A DNA stretch of 64,000 nt, taken from NCBI GenBank assembly GCA_029204225.1, contig CM055103.1, forward strand, positions 55,127,199 through 55,191,198. The letters run 5' to 3'. The notes under the pieces were generated by a model that was not told the origin of the DNA, did not search any database, and saw only the letters and a program-made list of their open reading frames with translations. Made by a program: the position numbers and the translations under genes. Source of the DNA: Diphasiastrum complanatum (Eukaryota; Streptophyta; Lycopodiopsida; Lycopodiales; Lycopodiaceae). This document shows, piece after piece, positions 47,140-59,960 of the stretch (position 1 is the first letter of the stretch; every line of letters begins with the position of its first letter).

Positions 47140-47700
47140 GCTCTAATTGTCGTCGAATCTCTTGATGGCATCAATGCATGCCGCTTGGAATGAGACATAT
47201 TTGTCTCTCCTTTTCATCTGCTGCATGATTCTCTTGGGTAGTCTTGCCATGAACCATATTAAGATGCTATGGTCTGGGCCGCTGTGAGGATCACAATCTT
47301 CACGCAACCTCTTGATCCATTTGATATAGTCACGTAGGGAATTTTTCTTGTCCATGCATATTTGTCCTAGTTGTGAGAATGGATCAGAAAGGAAGTGGGT
47401 GGTTTTCAAGCGAGTGATAAAGTTGACTTGTAGTATATCCCAGTTGTCATGTTTGTTCTGCTCCAAATTAGCATACCAATATTTTGTAGTATCGGTGAGG
47501 CATAGATTAAAGTAGCACAACAACTCTTGCAGGCTATCATCTCCGTAGGCTCTACATGCTTAGGTGTAGCTTTGTAAGAATTGTCGAGGATCATCCTTTC
47601 CATCAAACCTTGGCAAGTTGATTTTGGAAAAATTCTTAATGGCATGAGGTACGAAAGGCCTAGGATTATCCATCATGGGTGGATCTATGTTAACGTTTTT
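47140..47700 (-). pseudogene. Ty3-gypsy Gag, minus strand
   Basis: NFSKINLPRFDGKDDPRQFL begins the capsid domain. After a frameshift, YFNLCLTDTTKYWYANLEQN, then RDYIKWIKRLREDCDPHSG and WFMARLPKRIMQQMKRRD match the retrotransposon gag family. It is a different lineage from the gag at 5930. One frameshift and early stops disable it. No zinc knuckle or pol follows. Confidence 0.75.
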
Positions 47701-49110
47701 GTTGGGTATCTCAATGGGTACGTTAATGAATTCTTCTAGATATTGGGGGGTCCAGAGTTGATAATCTCCTATCGGACCTTATATGCATACACCGAAATGG
47801 ATCGTAGGGCTATTTTTAGTGTTGTGCATTACATTTTTGGATTTTTTTTTGCTAGATGTTTTTGTAGATCTTTTCTAGGTGGAACGAGATCAAAAGATGG
47901 AAGGTGATTGAAATATGATCAAGATCAAATGAAAAAGAGAAGAAAAATAAACTCAATAAGGAAAACAATCAGAAAATGTAGATGTATTCTGATGATTAGA
48001 TCAATCATAAAAAAAATTGCATCTCTCTGATGGCGAGTAATAGGCAGGTGTGAGTAATAACGGGCGTAATTCTAATTACTCACCAAGCTACCTATGCACT
48101 GTGAATGAAGATCAAAACCTACTATAAAATACATGAGTAAAAAGATGGTGAAAAATAAACAAAAAAAATAAAAATTTTAAATCGGCGAGTAATGATGCGA
48201 GTAATTTGATTTTACTCGTTGAGCCTCTGTATTAAAGATCTAAGATTTCTGAGCGTGTTGTAAAAGTGGTGAGAAAAGAAATGGGAAGAAGCTCATGATT
48301 TTCAAATTGGCAGGTAATCAGATTGGCGAGTAATCAGATCATTAGTCGTCGAGTTGTTTGATGAGACATCCGACTTTGCTATGCTCTCTAGAAAAGTGGC
48401 CAGACCATAAACTTGAAAAACAAGGAAAGGCAAGTAATGAACCTGTTAAAACATGAGCAAAAAAGGGCAAAAAATACAAACAAAATTACTCCAAAGATTG
48501 TTTAGCATCGTCTCCTTGACATCGATGCCAAAAAAATGTTGGACTCTTTTCGTGCCTCCCTAGGGATGTGGAACTAGAGGGCAAAGAAGGGGTTTATGGA
48601 TCTCCAATCGGGTGAGTGTCGTGTGTAGTATCGAGTATCGATCCAATGGGGGGGGGGGGGGGTAAACAAGGTAATAGGAGTGAGAATCCAGGCTATAGCT
48701 AAGGTTGTCAAGCTTAGAGATGGATCTAAACATGGAATAAGCCTAGATTTGGGTGATGTTCATTTACTTGCATCTCTCTTTCTATTCTTTTCCATTTTCT
48801 TGGTTTTGTTTCTTTGGTTATCTAGGCATGTTTGGCTCCAGATCTTCTCCTCAAGAGGTTGATCCTCTCACCGGAGGTGAACAATATATTGAGATCTACC
48901 TAAGGATCTTAATAATCACTTCATGTTTTTGAGTCTACCACCTATTTTGGTTGTATGTAGATTTTGTGAATAAGTTTTAGAAACTAAATGAAGACTTGAT
49001 TTTGATAGCATGAATAAAAAATAACATGATCAAGCATTCATCATCCACAAAAGGTAATCACATGCACACAAAAGAGGAGGTGCTAGGACAATGAAAAGTA
49101 GGAGGAGAAA
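47701..49110. other. No recognisable gene
   Basis: A run of 13-14 G at about 48648 is notable. GCGAGTAAT motifs recur at 48030-48330. No coding pattern. Confidence 0.5.
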
Positions 49111-49225
<115 letters not shown>

Positions 49226-49229
49226 AATG

Positions 49230-50096
49230 AAAAAGGTAAACACAAAAATGGTGTCCCATGCCCTCATATAGACAATACTAGGGTTTGGGTTTTTGGTGGA
49301 CTTACAACCATGTGCCCTAACAACTTGAATTTCTTAAAAGAAGTCTAAATAAAATTCATTTTTAACTACTTGGATCCCTTGAGAGCTAGTCTACCTGTAT
49401 TTCTCACACCTCTGGCTTGCAAGTACATTGCACCTTCTAGAGGTGTCTAAATTTACATTTCCGGTATATCTAATAATGTTTGTCGACTCATCCATATTGT
49501 TGTTCCCATTGTCGTAAAATGTGTTTGTGAGGCACTGGGCTTTGTTTTCACTCATTGGCCGATGTTGACTTCGTTGATGGTGAAGCTCTCGGTAGATGTG
49601 TGTTCTGGAACTCCCTTGTCGATACTTTGTCGATGCTCTTTGTAGTATCAAGGCCATGATTCCGCTTGAGATATTCCTTGCATGAATAGCAACATCTAAA
49701 ATCTCATTAGAAGATTCACATAGGAATCTTTATGGGAATCTTCTAACATCCCTTCATGAATGAGCATAAAAATTGTCAACTATTCTACATATAGATTTTT
49801 AGTTGATTCAATAGGATGGAATGAAATAAGGTCTTCAAGTTCTTGATTGGAGCTCTTGCTAAAAAGTTTAACCTAATCAAGGGTGTTTTCATTGATTTTC
49901 AAGTCATAGGTTCAATCTATTATGATTAGATCATGTATTGATCAAGATTAGTTAAAATTCTCCTTGCTAGTCAACTAGTTACAAGAGAGATAGTATTCTA
50001 AATCTTTGTGATTTCACTATTTCTTTATTTTTTGAGAGGATTGTGAGTTCTTAGTGGATTAAAATAGGTTCAAAGAAGAGGAGTCATTTTGCATGA
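49230..50096. other. Probable leader of the copia fragment at 50097, no gene
   Basis: No convincing ORF, and its position suits a retroelement leader. A minus ORF at 49391-49657 is unrecognised. Confidence 0.35.
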
Positions 50097-50285
50097 TGGC
50101 TACTAATAGCGGAATCATGTTGGAAGACAATACTAGGCTCAACTCTACAAATTATTCACTTGAAAAGTAAGGATGGAATTTGTACTTGATTTGAATGATA
50201 TGATGGACATTGTTGCAGGTGTGTGGAAGAATGACCTTTGGTGCTTCAAAAGTAAGTAGGGTATGGAAAAACGGCTCAACATGGC
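50097..50285 (+). pseudogene. Copia Gag N-terminal fragment
   Basis: MATNSGIMLEDNTRLNSTNY, then a decayed SVWK region and MEFVLDLNDMMDIVAGVW, resembling the copia gag start at 9444. It is joined at about 50285 directly to LINE sequence. Confidence 0.65.
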
Positions 50286-52090
50286 ATTAAGGCACAGGGT
50301 GTTCCCATTAGTTCTTCTGGGTATGTCATTTCATTTATGCAGGATGCTCTTGATGGATTTGCTCGGAATTTTCACTCAGTGCTTTGCCCAACATCTTGAC
50401 TATCTTCCTCGTTGTGTTTCTCCTTCACCTGACGTAATATCATTACTTTGGGATTTTGATAATACGTTACTGGGCATATTTTGTGGTCTTTTGGCGCTAA
50501 GCACCTTTGACACTTGTGAAGGTCAATTTCATAAATGTTCTCTTCTTGCTTCCTTGGGTGGTGTTGGCTTAGTATCTACCGCCTACATTGCACCATCTGC
50601 TTTTCTAGGAAGTCGGGCTCTTGTTTCCTCTACACTAGTTTACAAGTTTTAGGAGGGTAACCAACCTCTTTTTCTTGATTCGGTGGCTCATGTGGAGACT
50701 GACAATTTTGTTTTTCAACATGCTCTTCACATTTCTAGAGGTTTCCTCTCATCGCTTGTATTACCACTTGTGCCTCCCTTTGAGTCTTTGGTGGCAAATC
50801 AGCAATTGATTTTTCAAAAAAACATCTTTGCTTTTATTCCTTCAGTCAACTTATCAACGATTCACCTTTTGATGTAGTTCGAGCTCCCTACTGTTTGTCT
50901 GGGTGATCTTCAGGGTCCTTGTCATTTCAGGTTGCTCCATATCGCTTGGTCTCCGATGCTGAGTTGCCACTTTGTTCTGGTGTTCCTAGACCATCAGGGT
51001 ACCTTGAGAGAATTCCTTTCCCTCTCTTGGATAGTTTTTGGGGATGTTGTCGCCATATACTTCAATGTTGCTCATATGTGCTTTGATACTCATTCCCATC
51101 TACACGTGGATATTGATCCGATGCTTGCTACTGATGTTGTGGAACCTGTTCCTTGTTCCAATGCATTTCTTCTATTCCTCACTTGTGCGCCTAGTGTGTC
51201 TTCTTTTATGTGTTGGTCTAGGTGCAGGGGCTTGGTTGGTTGCACGTCTAGTTCTTCCACTCTTGCGACTCAACAATGACTTGTTTATCACTGCCCTTCA
51301 AACCAGATTGGGACTTCCACATCCAGTGTTAATTGGTTCATCTAAGGTTGGAATCCTTGGGTACTCATCTTATGCGGTGCTCCTCAAGTGGAGATCGTAT
51401 AGTGTCACATGATTCCATCACGAATATGTTCTTGCTGCTATTGCTCATGATAGTGGTTTTCATGTTGTTCGAGAGCAGACATATATTTTATCAAGGTTAT
51501 TTTTGCAATCTTCTCGACGACGTGTTGACTTGTTCTCTCGCGTGAGGGAATTTGCACTCTAGGAGATGTTATTGCTGATCACTCTCGTTAGGACTTTCTT
51601 TGTCGTTCTTCCACCACGCAAGGGGCCACTGCATCTCACGCAGCTCAAGAGAATGAGCGAGATTATAATGATTGTGCACCCGGTGAAGATTTCATCCCCT
51701 TTGCATTGGAAACATACATATGTCTTCATAAAGTAGTAATGATTTTTTGTCATTATGTACGGAGCTTGTTGCGAAACGCTAGGGACAAAGTATTATGTTA
51801 CCTTCCATTATTATATCTTTCTACCGTCAGCGTATTTCTATTTCATTGCAACGTTCACAAGCGCTTTCAATTATTCGACAAGTTCAATTTGCAGGAGCGG
51901 TTGCTTCAAAGCTTCCTACATTACCTATTAGTCACACTATTTTAGTTAGTGATTTACATCAAGCAGTTGGTTTTGAGTAATTGATTTACTATTGTAGGTT
52001 TTATTATCGGCTTGATTCATTTCTACATTATCGTTCTATATACTTTCATCTTTTTGTACATTGATGGGTTTTCTCATGATTTAATAATAA
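50285..52090 (+). pseudogene. LINE-like reverse transcriptase C-terminal half and 3' end (copy 2)
   Basis: HRVFPLVLLGMSFHLC corresponds to the QGDPLGPLLF region of reverse transcriptase. Later pieces are LASLGGVGLVSTAYIAPSAF, then GAGAWLVARLVLPLLRLNND and TRLGLPHPVLIGSSK, then EDFIPFALETY and the SKLPTLPISHTILVSD end. The order and motifs are shared with copy 1 at 21.5 kb, which lacks the upstream part. Many stops and frameshifts. The tail ends in AATAATAAAAGTAGGG. Confidence 0.7.
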
Positions 52091-52276
52091 AAGTAGGGAT
52101 TATTATTATTTTTCTTTGGTTCTAGCTTCAAGCCTCCCTTCGATACCAAGATGCACTCCACAATTAGACCCAACGGGGTTGGCTTAGTTAATTGGCTTGG
52201 CATCCAAAGTTTCTCTAGTCCCAATTTTTTCCTTGGAAACCAATAAGCACTCCACAAGGATCACAACTAGCTCCAT

Positions 52277-52370
52277 TGACATAAAGTCGGCAAAGGCATA
52301 GCTCTCATCTCCATGCACGATCGCAAGTTTGATGCAAAGGCAGAGCTCTCATCTCCATGCACGATCCCAA
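52277..52370. repeat. 44-bp tandem duplication
   Basis: GGCAGAGCTCTCATCTCCAT and the following 24 bases occur twice in succession. Confidence 0.8.
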
Positions 52371-52379
52371 GTGTGATGT

Positions 52380-53725
52380 ATTATGGAACGAGCCACACAT
52401 ATGAGTCATAGGCGAGGCCCGGAGGGGCTGAGACTTTGATTCTTTACTGGGGAGAATGTCATCTGTCCGACTCATTCCATTGCGTAAAGAATAATGGTTG
52501 CTTTTTCACATTCTTATTGTGCAATAGAATCTGCATTTGAAACATAAAACCAACGTTTTTAGAATTGAGTATATTTCACAAGACCATTACGAAACAGAAT
52601 TTGCATTTGCAAAACATAATTACCTTTGAAAATGGTGGGTCTATTGCGATTCGCAACGCGATGTATGGGTAAAGTTGTTGACTCCGACCCACAAGGCTTT
52701 GGCTCGAATCCCAACCGCTGCGTAATGACATCTTATGAGGTTGCTCCTCATTTGCTAGGCTATATATGTGCAAAAACTATCCCTTAGCACAAGGGATGCA
52801 CTTTTGTAGCCCATTCTTGTAACAAAGGGGAGCAAACGACCATCATTTTGAACGTTACTTTTGGTACAAGTCAATAACGCGTCGTGTCCCTATCTGCCTC
52901 GTCCTTTCCTCTTTCCGACGATGGATCGCGCTAGCTCTTAAGACGAGCAGTCGGGAAGATCCATCCACGCTGCAATAACTGGATTCGCGCACAAGAAATC
53001 TTCTCGATGCTGCGGAAGTATTCACTGCTGTCAGAATCTAATCATTGTAAGCATTATTGATTTGTGCCGCTCAACTCAAAGAAAGACAGAAGAAAAGCTC
53101 TGCATCTGTAGCCCGGCCTTGGGATCGATCGGTAAAGTTGCTGATTAAGGCGCGGATAGTGATTCATTGGAGGCGTCAACTCAAGGATGCGCTAAACATT
53201 CAAAATATGAAGTAGGCTTTTGTTTCTATTGGATGCTCTCCTGGATCTAACAATAAATAGCATATTCATGAATTGGATCTAACAGATATTTACTACGGAA
53301 GGTCTCGTTATTGTGATTCCTTTGTATAGCAATTTTTCCTGGGATTCCGGTGTTCTTCGCTCTGGTCACCAAGATGGATCATCCGTTTTTGCTGTGTGAG
53401 AATCGAGACGCTAGGTAGATACACAGGAAATTTGTGGATTTAGCTGGAAAACCTGGTATCACAATATATACGCAAAAAGCTATTTGGAGAGAGTTTTCCA
53501 ACGTGAATTACATGTTTGGGTTTTACAACAACCTATAAGCTAGGGAAAATAGTAAAAATCAGTATACGTTCTGAAATGCCATGATAACAAGTGCACCTCA
53601 TATATGAAACCAGTACTCTAGTCTTTGCTATTCCATGATATGAGAAACTTAGAGAAAGTCACAGATTTAAAATGCCTAGAAGCTATCAACATTTTGGCGC
53701 TTACAACCTATTGCTTTCAATGCAG
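52380..53725 (+). other. Probable promoter/5' region and intron upstream of VPS37 exon 2
   Basis: The GC content rises around 52860-53150, as in 5' regions of genes. A first exon coding MFxFWG is expected but not found. ATGTTTGGGTTTTAC at 53510 is suggestive but meets TAA after eight codons with no donor before it. Confidence 0.3.
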
Positions 53726-53968
53726 GACAAGTGCAGACCATTCAAGACCTAGTCCTTCAGGATCGAACATTCCCATAAATTCATGGTATCCACCTTCAGT
53801 GTTGGGGCCTGCTTCAAGTCTGCCCCACTCTTCATCTGAAGTTGCTTCTCCATCAAGAGTTCCTTCGAGAACAAACACAAGCAACCCCGGGACATCAAGT
53901 CAGCTTCAACACTCGCATTCAAATGTAGGTGCAGTAGCCAATATGTTCCCTATGCTGAAAGATAAAAG
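53726..53968 (+). CDS. VPS37: VPS37 (ESCRT-I subunit), first visible exon
   Basis: The acceptor TTTCAATGCAG precedes it and the donor AAAAG|GTAAGG follows. It encodes a Ser/Pro-rich N-terminal region: SRPSPSGSNIPINSWYPPSV, then GAVANMFPMLKDK. Plant VPS37 has the same SWYPPSV motif and an LKDKS just before the Mod(r) domain. VPS37 is a core subunit of ESCRT-I, which sorts ubiquitinated membrane proteins into multivesicular endosomes. The exon ends in phase 2 (AG), completed to Ser by the C at 57529. The exact 5' boundary could be 53726 or 53737. The exon with the start codon lies further upstream and is not identified. Confidence 0.82.
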
Positions 53969-56900
53969 GTAAGGACGCTGTGTTAAAGTTTCGTTCACCT
54001 TCATCCATGTGCTTATGGGAGTTTGACAGTTGCGTTACATCAGAATTTGTAGGGGATAACTTTACAAGCAGCTATGATCCGTTTTCATTTATCCATAGTC
54101 ACCTTAATGTTTCACTTCATTCTTTCAGAACAATAAAGCTGCTTTGGATGAATATTTTGTAGTTAACCATTCTTGGTAGGTCAAGTGACATTTATTAAAG
54201 TTATGGTTCATTAAAAGTTGTAGTTTCTGTTAGAAATTCAAATCCTCTCCCGCTAATATTGGTCTATACTGAGCCCTGTTAGTTTCTAATTAGCTTTCTC
54301 TTTGGACTTTCTCTCAAGTTTGTCTTGTTAAAACCAATAAAGTTTCTAGGTCAAATCCCTCTACGTTACGTTATTGCAAACATTGATCACATAGTAAAGA
54401 GAAGAACACACGCAAGAGAAAACACAAAGCACTACTTCTCAATAGTATCTCTATCACATTACAATACACTAAGAAAGATGAGAGTGAACAAAGGGGAGGG
54501 AGAGAGAAAGAAAGAAAGCAAGCTTTATCAATTTCATGGGTACCAAAAGGGTACATAAGATGAAAAAGTACATCTCAAAGTGTATAATATAACGATGTGG
54601 GAGCGTCAAATACATCTTTGAAAAACCATAAAATAGAAGTACAAAATCTAGTATACATCCTCATCCTAAGAGACGACACTTACTTGGGGCATCCTAGATA
54701 AATCTCTTAAAGCAAAATATCGCCAAGTGGACCAGCGAGGTGTGACCGTTCCCAAGTCTAGCTGTAGCTACATTCTTCATATTGAAAATGGGACCAATGA
54801 AGTGTAGTCCTAGGTAATTTTAAGATAATTGTTATGCCCATGTCGGCCTGTCCAGCTATCGAGGATTTGGAATAATCCTAGACATGTGTATTAGGCCTTT
54901 GGTGTTGAGCTAATGAATTATGTCTCGACATTCTAGTCAAGGCCAGTTTGGTAATCAATAATTTGAGGGCTTAGGCTACTCCAATTGTGGCAATGTGGAG
55001 TAGTACATGGTGTGTGACAGTTGATTATTGGTTGTAATTGGGGCCATTTATCATGAGGGTCGCATGGGCACATGCACAGACTTCTAGGGTTTATATATCC
55101 AGGGAGGAACTTGCCCTCCATCGTTATTGGCTTTCAGCTTTAAGTTGTCTCGACTCTCCTCTCTCTCATCATTCACATATTGAAGCTTGGTCTCACAGAT
55201 TTTGAGTTTCTTGTTGGTTGGGTGGTTTGGTGTGAAGTTTAAAGTTCGTTATTTCCAGCTTTTTGGTAGAGAATCACTGCGTTTGGGTCTCCATTTCCAA
55301 GTAAGTCTGCTTCTCAGGTTTTTAAGCACTTTATGGTTCAATATCTCGGATCTTTGCTTTGTTTAAGGTAGAATCTGAATGTAGATTTTTGCCAAAAAAT
55401 CGTGGTTTTTGGTCAATTTTTCATGGTTTTAAGTGTATGTTGACATTCCAAAATTGTAGAAATGTGCCTAGGTGCTGGAGGATGAATAAAATATTGCAAT
55501 TAGCCTGTGCACGCGAGAATTTTGTTGAGCTATACATGAAAACATTAAGAAATAACAAAATTACATGATTTTTGAGAGGTGAATTGCATGTTGGGCCATG
55601 TTGTCTTGTCTAAGGTTTCCAGAGGTCGTTTGAGCTCGCTATCAATTGTACATACTACATCAGAGCCTACACACGATTGATAGCATGTGCAATAACCCTT
55701 TCATGTAAGAAGCTGCCAATGCAGCCATAGTGCCTCAAAAATCCATTTTTTGTAGTTTTGCATTGATGTTGCACCCAGGGATCTGATTCCCTTATGACCG
55801 ATAGTAACCTATTGTTGATGCCATGGTACGGCCATGCATGAAGTTTTAATTGGATTGAAGCATGAACTATCCTAGAAGTGCCAATTTTGTAGCTGCTCAT
55901 AGCTCGCACGTGTGGGCCATATGGGCCAAACTAGTGTGGCAAGCACGCCATTGATACAATTTTTGGTTATTTGTAGACAGGTAGTCCGCCTTTTGGGTTC
56001 ATTTGGCATCCTCATCTCTGACCTCCTAGTAGGCGCCCATGAGTATATCATACGATCCATTTATTGTGCTTTTCTTCGGCATACCTAGCAGGGACAGTTG
56101 GGTGTCGAAGTTGCAGAAACTTGTGCACAAAATACTTGGTGGGAGGGAAATAGCCATGGGAGCAAGAGAACACCATAATGTGATCCAAGCCGATCTACTT
56201 GTGTAAAGTAAGATTCATATTTTGGAGTATTACACACTCTTGGGGGTAGACCCATAAGCACGAGTTTTGTAATTGCAGATAAACTCTGCCTGTATCACTT
56301 TTATGAGTGAGTTAATGGACATGGAGAGGATACAAGAACTATATGTTAAAAGCCATAATTTGTTAGAGGATGCTCATGCTGAGATTGTACAACTATGTCA
56401 TTAACAACAAGTGTATGATCATTGACAAATACAGGACTTCTACAATATTAACAGTCAGTGAGAATTTTTTTTTGCTTGAAAGCTAAGAATGAGCTGTAGA
56501 CAAGCATGTCTTGATATCCGATGTTTTATTATCTGTTGCGACTTCGAGCACCTGTGGCTTGGTATATTAAGCCTGGCTATCTGTCACTACTTTGAGCACT
56601 AATTTGCTAGTAAAGCTGAATCAGCAAAAAGAGGCCCGAGCCTCACAGGTGGCTCCATATTAGAATGCCCAGAAAAGAATATATTTGGAGATTGCTTCTT
56701 CACTAACAATGATCTAGTTCATGTGCTTTGATCGCTTTTCTACATTATGGGCAATGCAATTTTGCTTATCTTTAAAATAGGTTGTTTTAGGTCCTAATCT
56801 GCAAATATTCATCTGACCTTTTGTAAGTTTTAGATACTTTTGCTATGGTTTAACATCTGCATGAAGGCAATGAGTTGTGACATTATCTTGTTAAAGATTC

Positions 56901-57528
56901 AATCATAGTATCAGGAAATTCTTGAATACCAAAAACAGGCAGGAGAAAAGAGTTCCTAGGATTCAGTCAAACTGTATTGAACATTTGCAGACTGGTACAT
57001 AGTAACTTTTGAATGATCATAGTTACAACTTGGTAAGGCTTTTGATTTTATTTGTTCATGGATTATAAATTCTAAAGATAAGACACTAGCCCATGCACGT
57101 TGGTTTCTGAACAAAATTTTCAAGCTCAAATTGCATAAACTGCATCCTGTATATAGGTTTTCTTTCTTGAGCTAGGAGCTGCTGGATGAAAATACTTTTG
57201 TTTTGGTTAAGATTAAGGATTGATATTAACGGTAAAGTGTAAAGCAGGATGCTGCATAAAGGAGATTGTGAAAATACTTGTGCTACTGCAATGCATTTTT
57301 CTTTACAAGTCAAAGAAGCCTTGGCTTGTCTTAAATAATTTACATCCATAATCTATAAAATCGTGAGTGTCTATTGAAGCTGTTAATTAAAAAAGGAGAG
57401 TTAGATTTATTTTTAGTCCCTTATTGGCCTATGGATGATATGAGGCTTGTACTTTTATTTTTTCTTTGACCTTAGGAAAAATGGTTGGATTTGTCTGTGT
57501 ACTCAAGAGTTGGTATGGTTTATTGCAG
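53969..57528 (+). other. VPS37 intron, 3.56 kb, with an LTR-like insertion
   Basis: GTAAGG...TTGCAG. About 54960-55652 resembles the LTR-like region at 46.2-46.5 kb and ends before ACATCAGAGCC, a decayed primer site. A short open stretch near 56280-56400 (MSELMDMERIQELYVKSHNL) follows a CAG but is not part of VPS37. Confidence 0.7.
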
Positions 57529-57616
57529 CGTTGAAGAACTTCGAAAACTGCTTAGTGACAAGGAGGCTTACCGCCAATTCCTACATACATTTGATGATGT
57601 CCAGCAACTGGATCAT
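57529..57616 (+). CDS. VPS37: VPS37 exon, start of Mod(r) domain
   Basis: Preceded by TTTATTGCAG, followed by GTAATT. It encodes VEELRKLLSDKEAYRQFL, then HTFDDVQQLDH. This is the opening of the Mod(r)/VPS37 domain (family: SVDELRxLLSDKxAYxQFLxSLDQV), the coiled coil that joins TSG101 and VPS28. 88 nt, in frame with both neighbours (phase 2 in, phase 0 out). Confidence 0.93.
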
Positions 57617-58329
57617 GTAATTGCACGACTTTGGTTCCAAAATCTGGTTAATGGCTAGCAACTAACTGTGTTGAAACTATGTTTGATTCATACTTACATT
57701 GGTACTTACTTTGAAGAAAAAGTCATGTTGTTTTCAATAAGAGCTTCGCATTCCATTTCTTCTTTTGATATTTTGTATACTTTGTCTTCTTGCTTTAGAG
57801 TCTGAAATGCTTGGTGTTAGAGATAGCTGGTTTGACATAAACTTTGTTAGTAGCTTCTTTTGAATTTCTGTTAGATATGTCCAGAGAATTGAGGTTACGT
57901 TAAGTACATGTATACTTCCAGACTCATTATATTGGCATTTTTCATGGGAATCCTCTGGGGGAACTCACCCTTGCTGGCATGAAAGGGAAGTTCATTCTGT
58001 AATTGGAGCTTGTGACAAGGATGAATCCAATGGAGACACACAACATGCTCTAAAACAACGTCAAAGGAATGTGTAAAAGATATAGGAGTCTTTGACAAGA
58101 TCAAGGTTTAGCTTGCTACCATATTATGTGGAAATTGAAAGCATATGCTACTTATGTAGAAAGTGGCCACATTCAATCATATGGGAAAAACTATCTACGA
58201 AACAAGTTGGCTTGTAAAAGATTAGTAATTCTTGAAATGCCAGCATTTATCTCTATGTTTATATCCCATGTTTTCTATTAAAAGCCCTCCTTAAATGTAT
58301 TGTTCAATATGATCTAGAGTAGTGCGTGC

Positions 58330-59480
58330 GTTATAGAACTCAAGAAAAGGAGTTATTTGCTATGAGTCATGCAGTTGACCTGGAGAAATTACTTATATGG
58401 TAATAAGTTTATAGTGTATATTGATCACCAGCTTTAATATACTTTTGAATCAGCATGATTTGAGGGGCTGTAAAGCTCGATGGGTTGAGCTCATGCAAGA
58501 ATGTAATCATGAGTTCCGACACATTAAAGTCAACTCTAATCAAGTTGTAGATGCTCTCAGTCAGATAGGTGAATCAAATGAACTTGCATTCACCCAGATT
58601 TCTACAGATTTATATCTTTTGATGAGAGGACGATATGAAAACGGTTCTCATTTTGGTCGGCTATAGAAGTTGGTTCAGACCGGAACAAATGAGAATAGAA
58701 TTGATATTGATTCACAGGGATCTCAGTTAACTATGAAAGATAAGAAGATTGTAGAATGGTTCACCATTCGAAATGGATTATTGTTTCGGAATGGGAAAAT
58801 TTGTGTACTAGGGGATGATGACTTGAAGAAAAAGATTTTTTTTGAGTGTCATGACACACCTGTGCAAGTCAGGTATACATAGGGCTTCACTTGACAAAAG
58901 GGAGTTTTATTGGCCAAGACTCAAGCCGTATGTTGAGTCTTATGTGGTTAAGTGTAAAGCTTGTCAATTAGCCAAAGGGGAACACCTAAGGCTGGAAGGT
59001 TATTACATCTCTTAGATATCCCTGACAAGAGATGAGAAAGTATATCTATGGATTTTGTAGTTCGACTTTTGAAGACCCAACAACAATATGGTTTTATTTG
59101 GGTTGTTGTGGATAAGTTAACTAAGCTAGCAAGATTCATACCAGTTAAGCGACGACTTCAAATGTAGCCTAGATTTGTTTGGAAACATTACTAAAGTTGT
59201 ATGGACTGCCAAGTGATATCAGTTAGTGATAGAGATCCTAAGTTTACAGGTCACTTCTGGTCAGTAGTATCCCATAAATCTGAAATCTCTCTTAGTTTTA
59301 GTTATGATCATCTTGAATCAGATGGATAGACTGAAAGAACTAATCAAACTATGGAAGATATGTTGAGAACATATGCGTCTCATAGGCACTCTCGTTGGGA
59401 GGGTTGTATTCCCTTAATAGAACTTGTGTATAATAGTAGAAAACATTCTGCTGTCTGTTTATGCTTATGTACGATTTCAA
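58330..59480 (+). pseudogene. Ty3-gypsy RNase H-integrase fragment in VPS37 intron
   Basis: RTQEKELFAMSHAVDL opens the RNase H region, followed by ARWVELMQECNHEFRHIK and SNQVVDALSQIG. The integrase part is IFFECHDTPV (decayed HHCC), SMDFVVRLLKTQQQYGFI, then VVVDKLTKLARFIPVK, SDRDPKFTGHFW (second catalytic Asp) and ERTNQTMEDMLRTYA. At least ten stops and several frameshifts. Confidence 0.85.
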
Positions 59481-59489
59481 GCTAGATCT

Positions 59490-59960
59490 CTAGCTAAAGT
59501 CAAAAGATTATGAATTTTCAATTTGATATGAAATATTTGGGTCTATGTCATTATTACCTTGGAATAGAGGTTTGAAAGAAAGAATAGTTTCTTTATTTCA
59601 TAATTCATTGGCAAAGTATGCGTGTGAGACCTTAAAGAGATTCAACATGCAAGATTGCAAGCCCATGAGTTTCCCATTGACAAAAGCAACAATCTGTCCA
59701 AAAGAAATAGCACACCCTTCATGAATGAGACTGTTTATTGACAGTTGGCAAGTAGCCTAATATTTTTTTTTTGGATACTTCAATGAACACCTAAACTCAG
59801 CAGACAACATTCCATGACTCAACAAAGGATACCCTATTGCAAGAGATCTCTTGTAAAAGGTGGGCTTGTCTTGTACCTTCAAAGATCATGTTGGAATATT
59901 GATCTTGCATGACAAGCATCTACTATAAGTAGGTGAGGCATATGAGTTGGCCATAGGCCC
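59490..59960 (+). pseudogene. Ty1-copia reverse transcriptase/RNase H fragment
   Basis: MKYLGLCHYYLGIEV, then KTLKRFNMQDCKP with CMSFPLTKAT-like reading, the stretch just after the copia RT active site. Broken by frameshifts. No LTR nearby. Confidence 0.7.

Noticed and set aside
52660-52740. SINE or tRNA B-box-like GGCTCGAATCCCAAC
   Set aside because: No matching A-box and no second copy in the window.
53510-53545. Possible VPS37 first exon (MFGFYNN)
   Set aside because: Resembles the MFxFWG start, but a TAA follows after eight codons with no splice donor before it.
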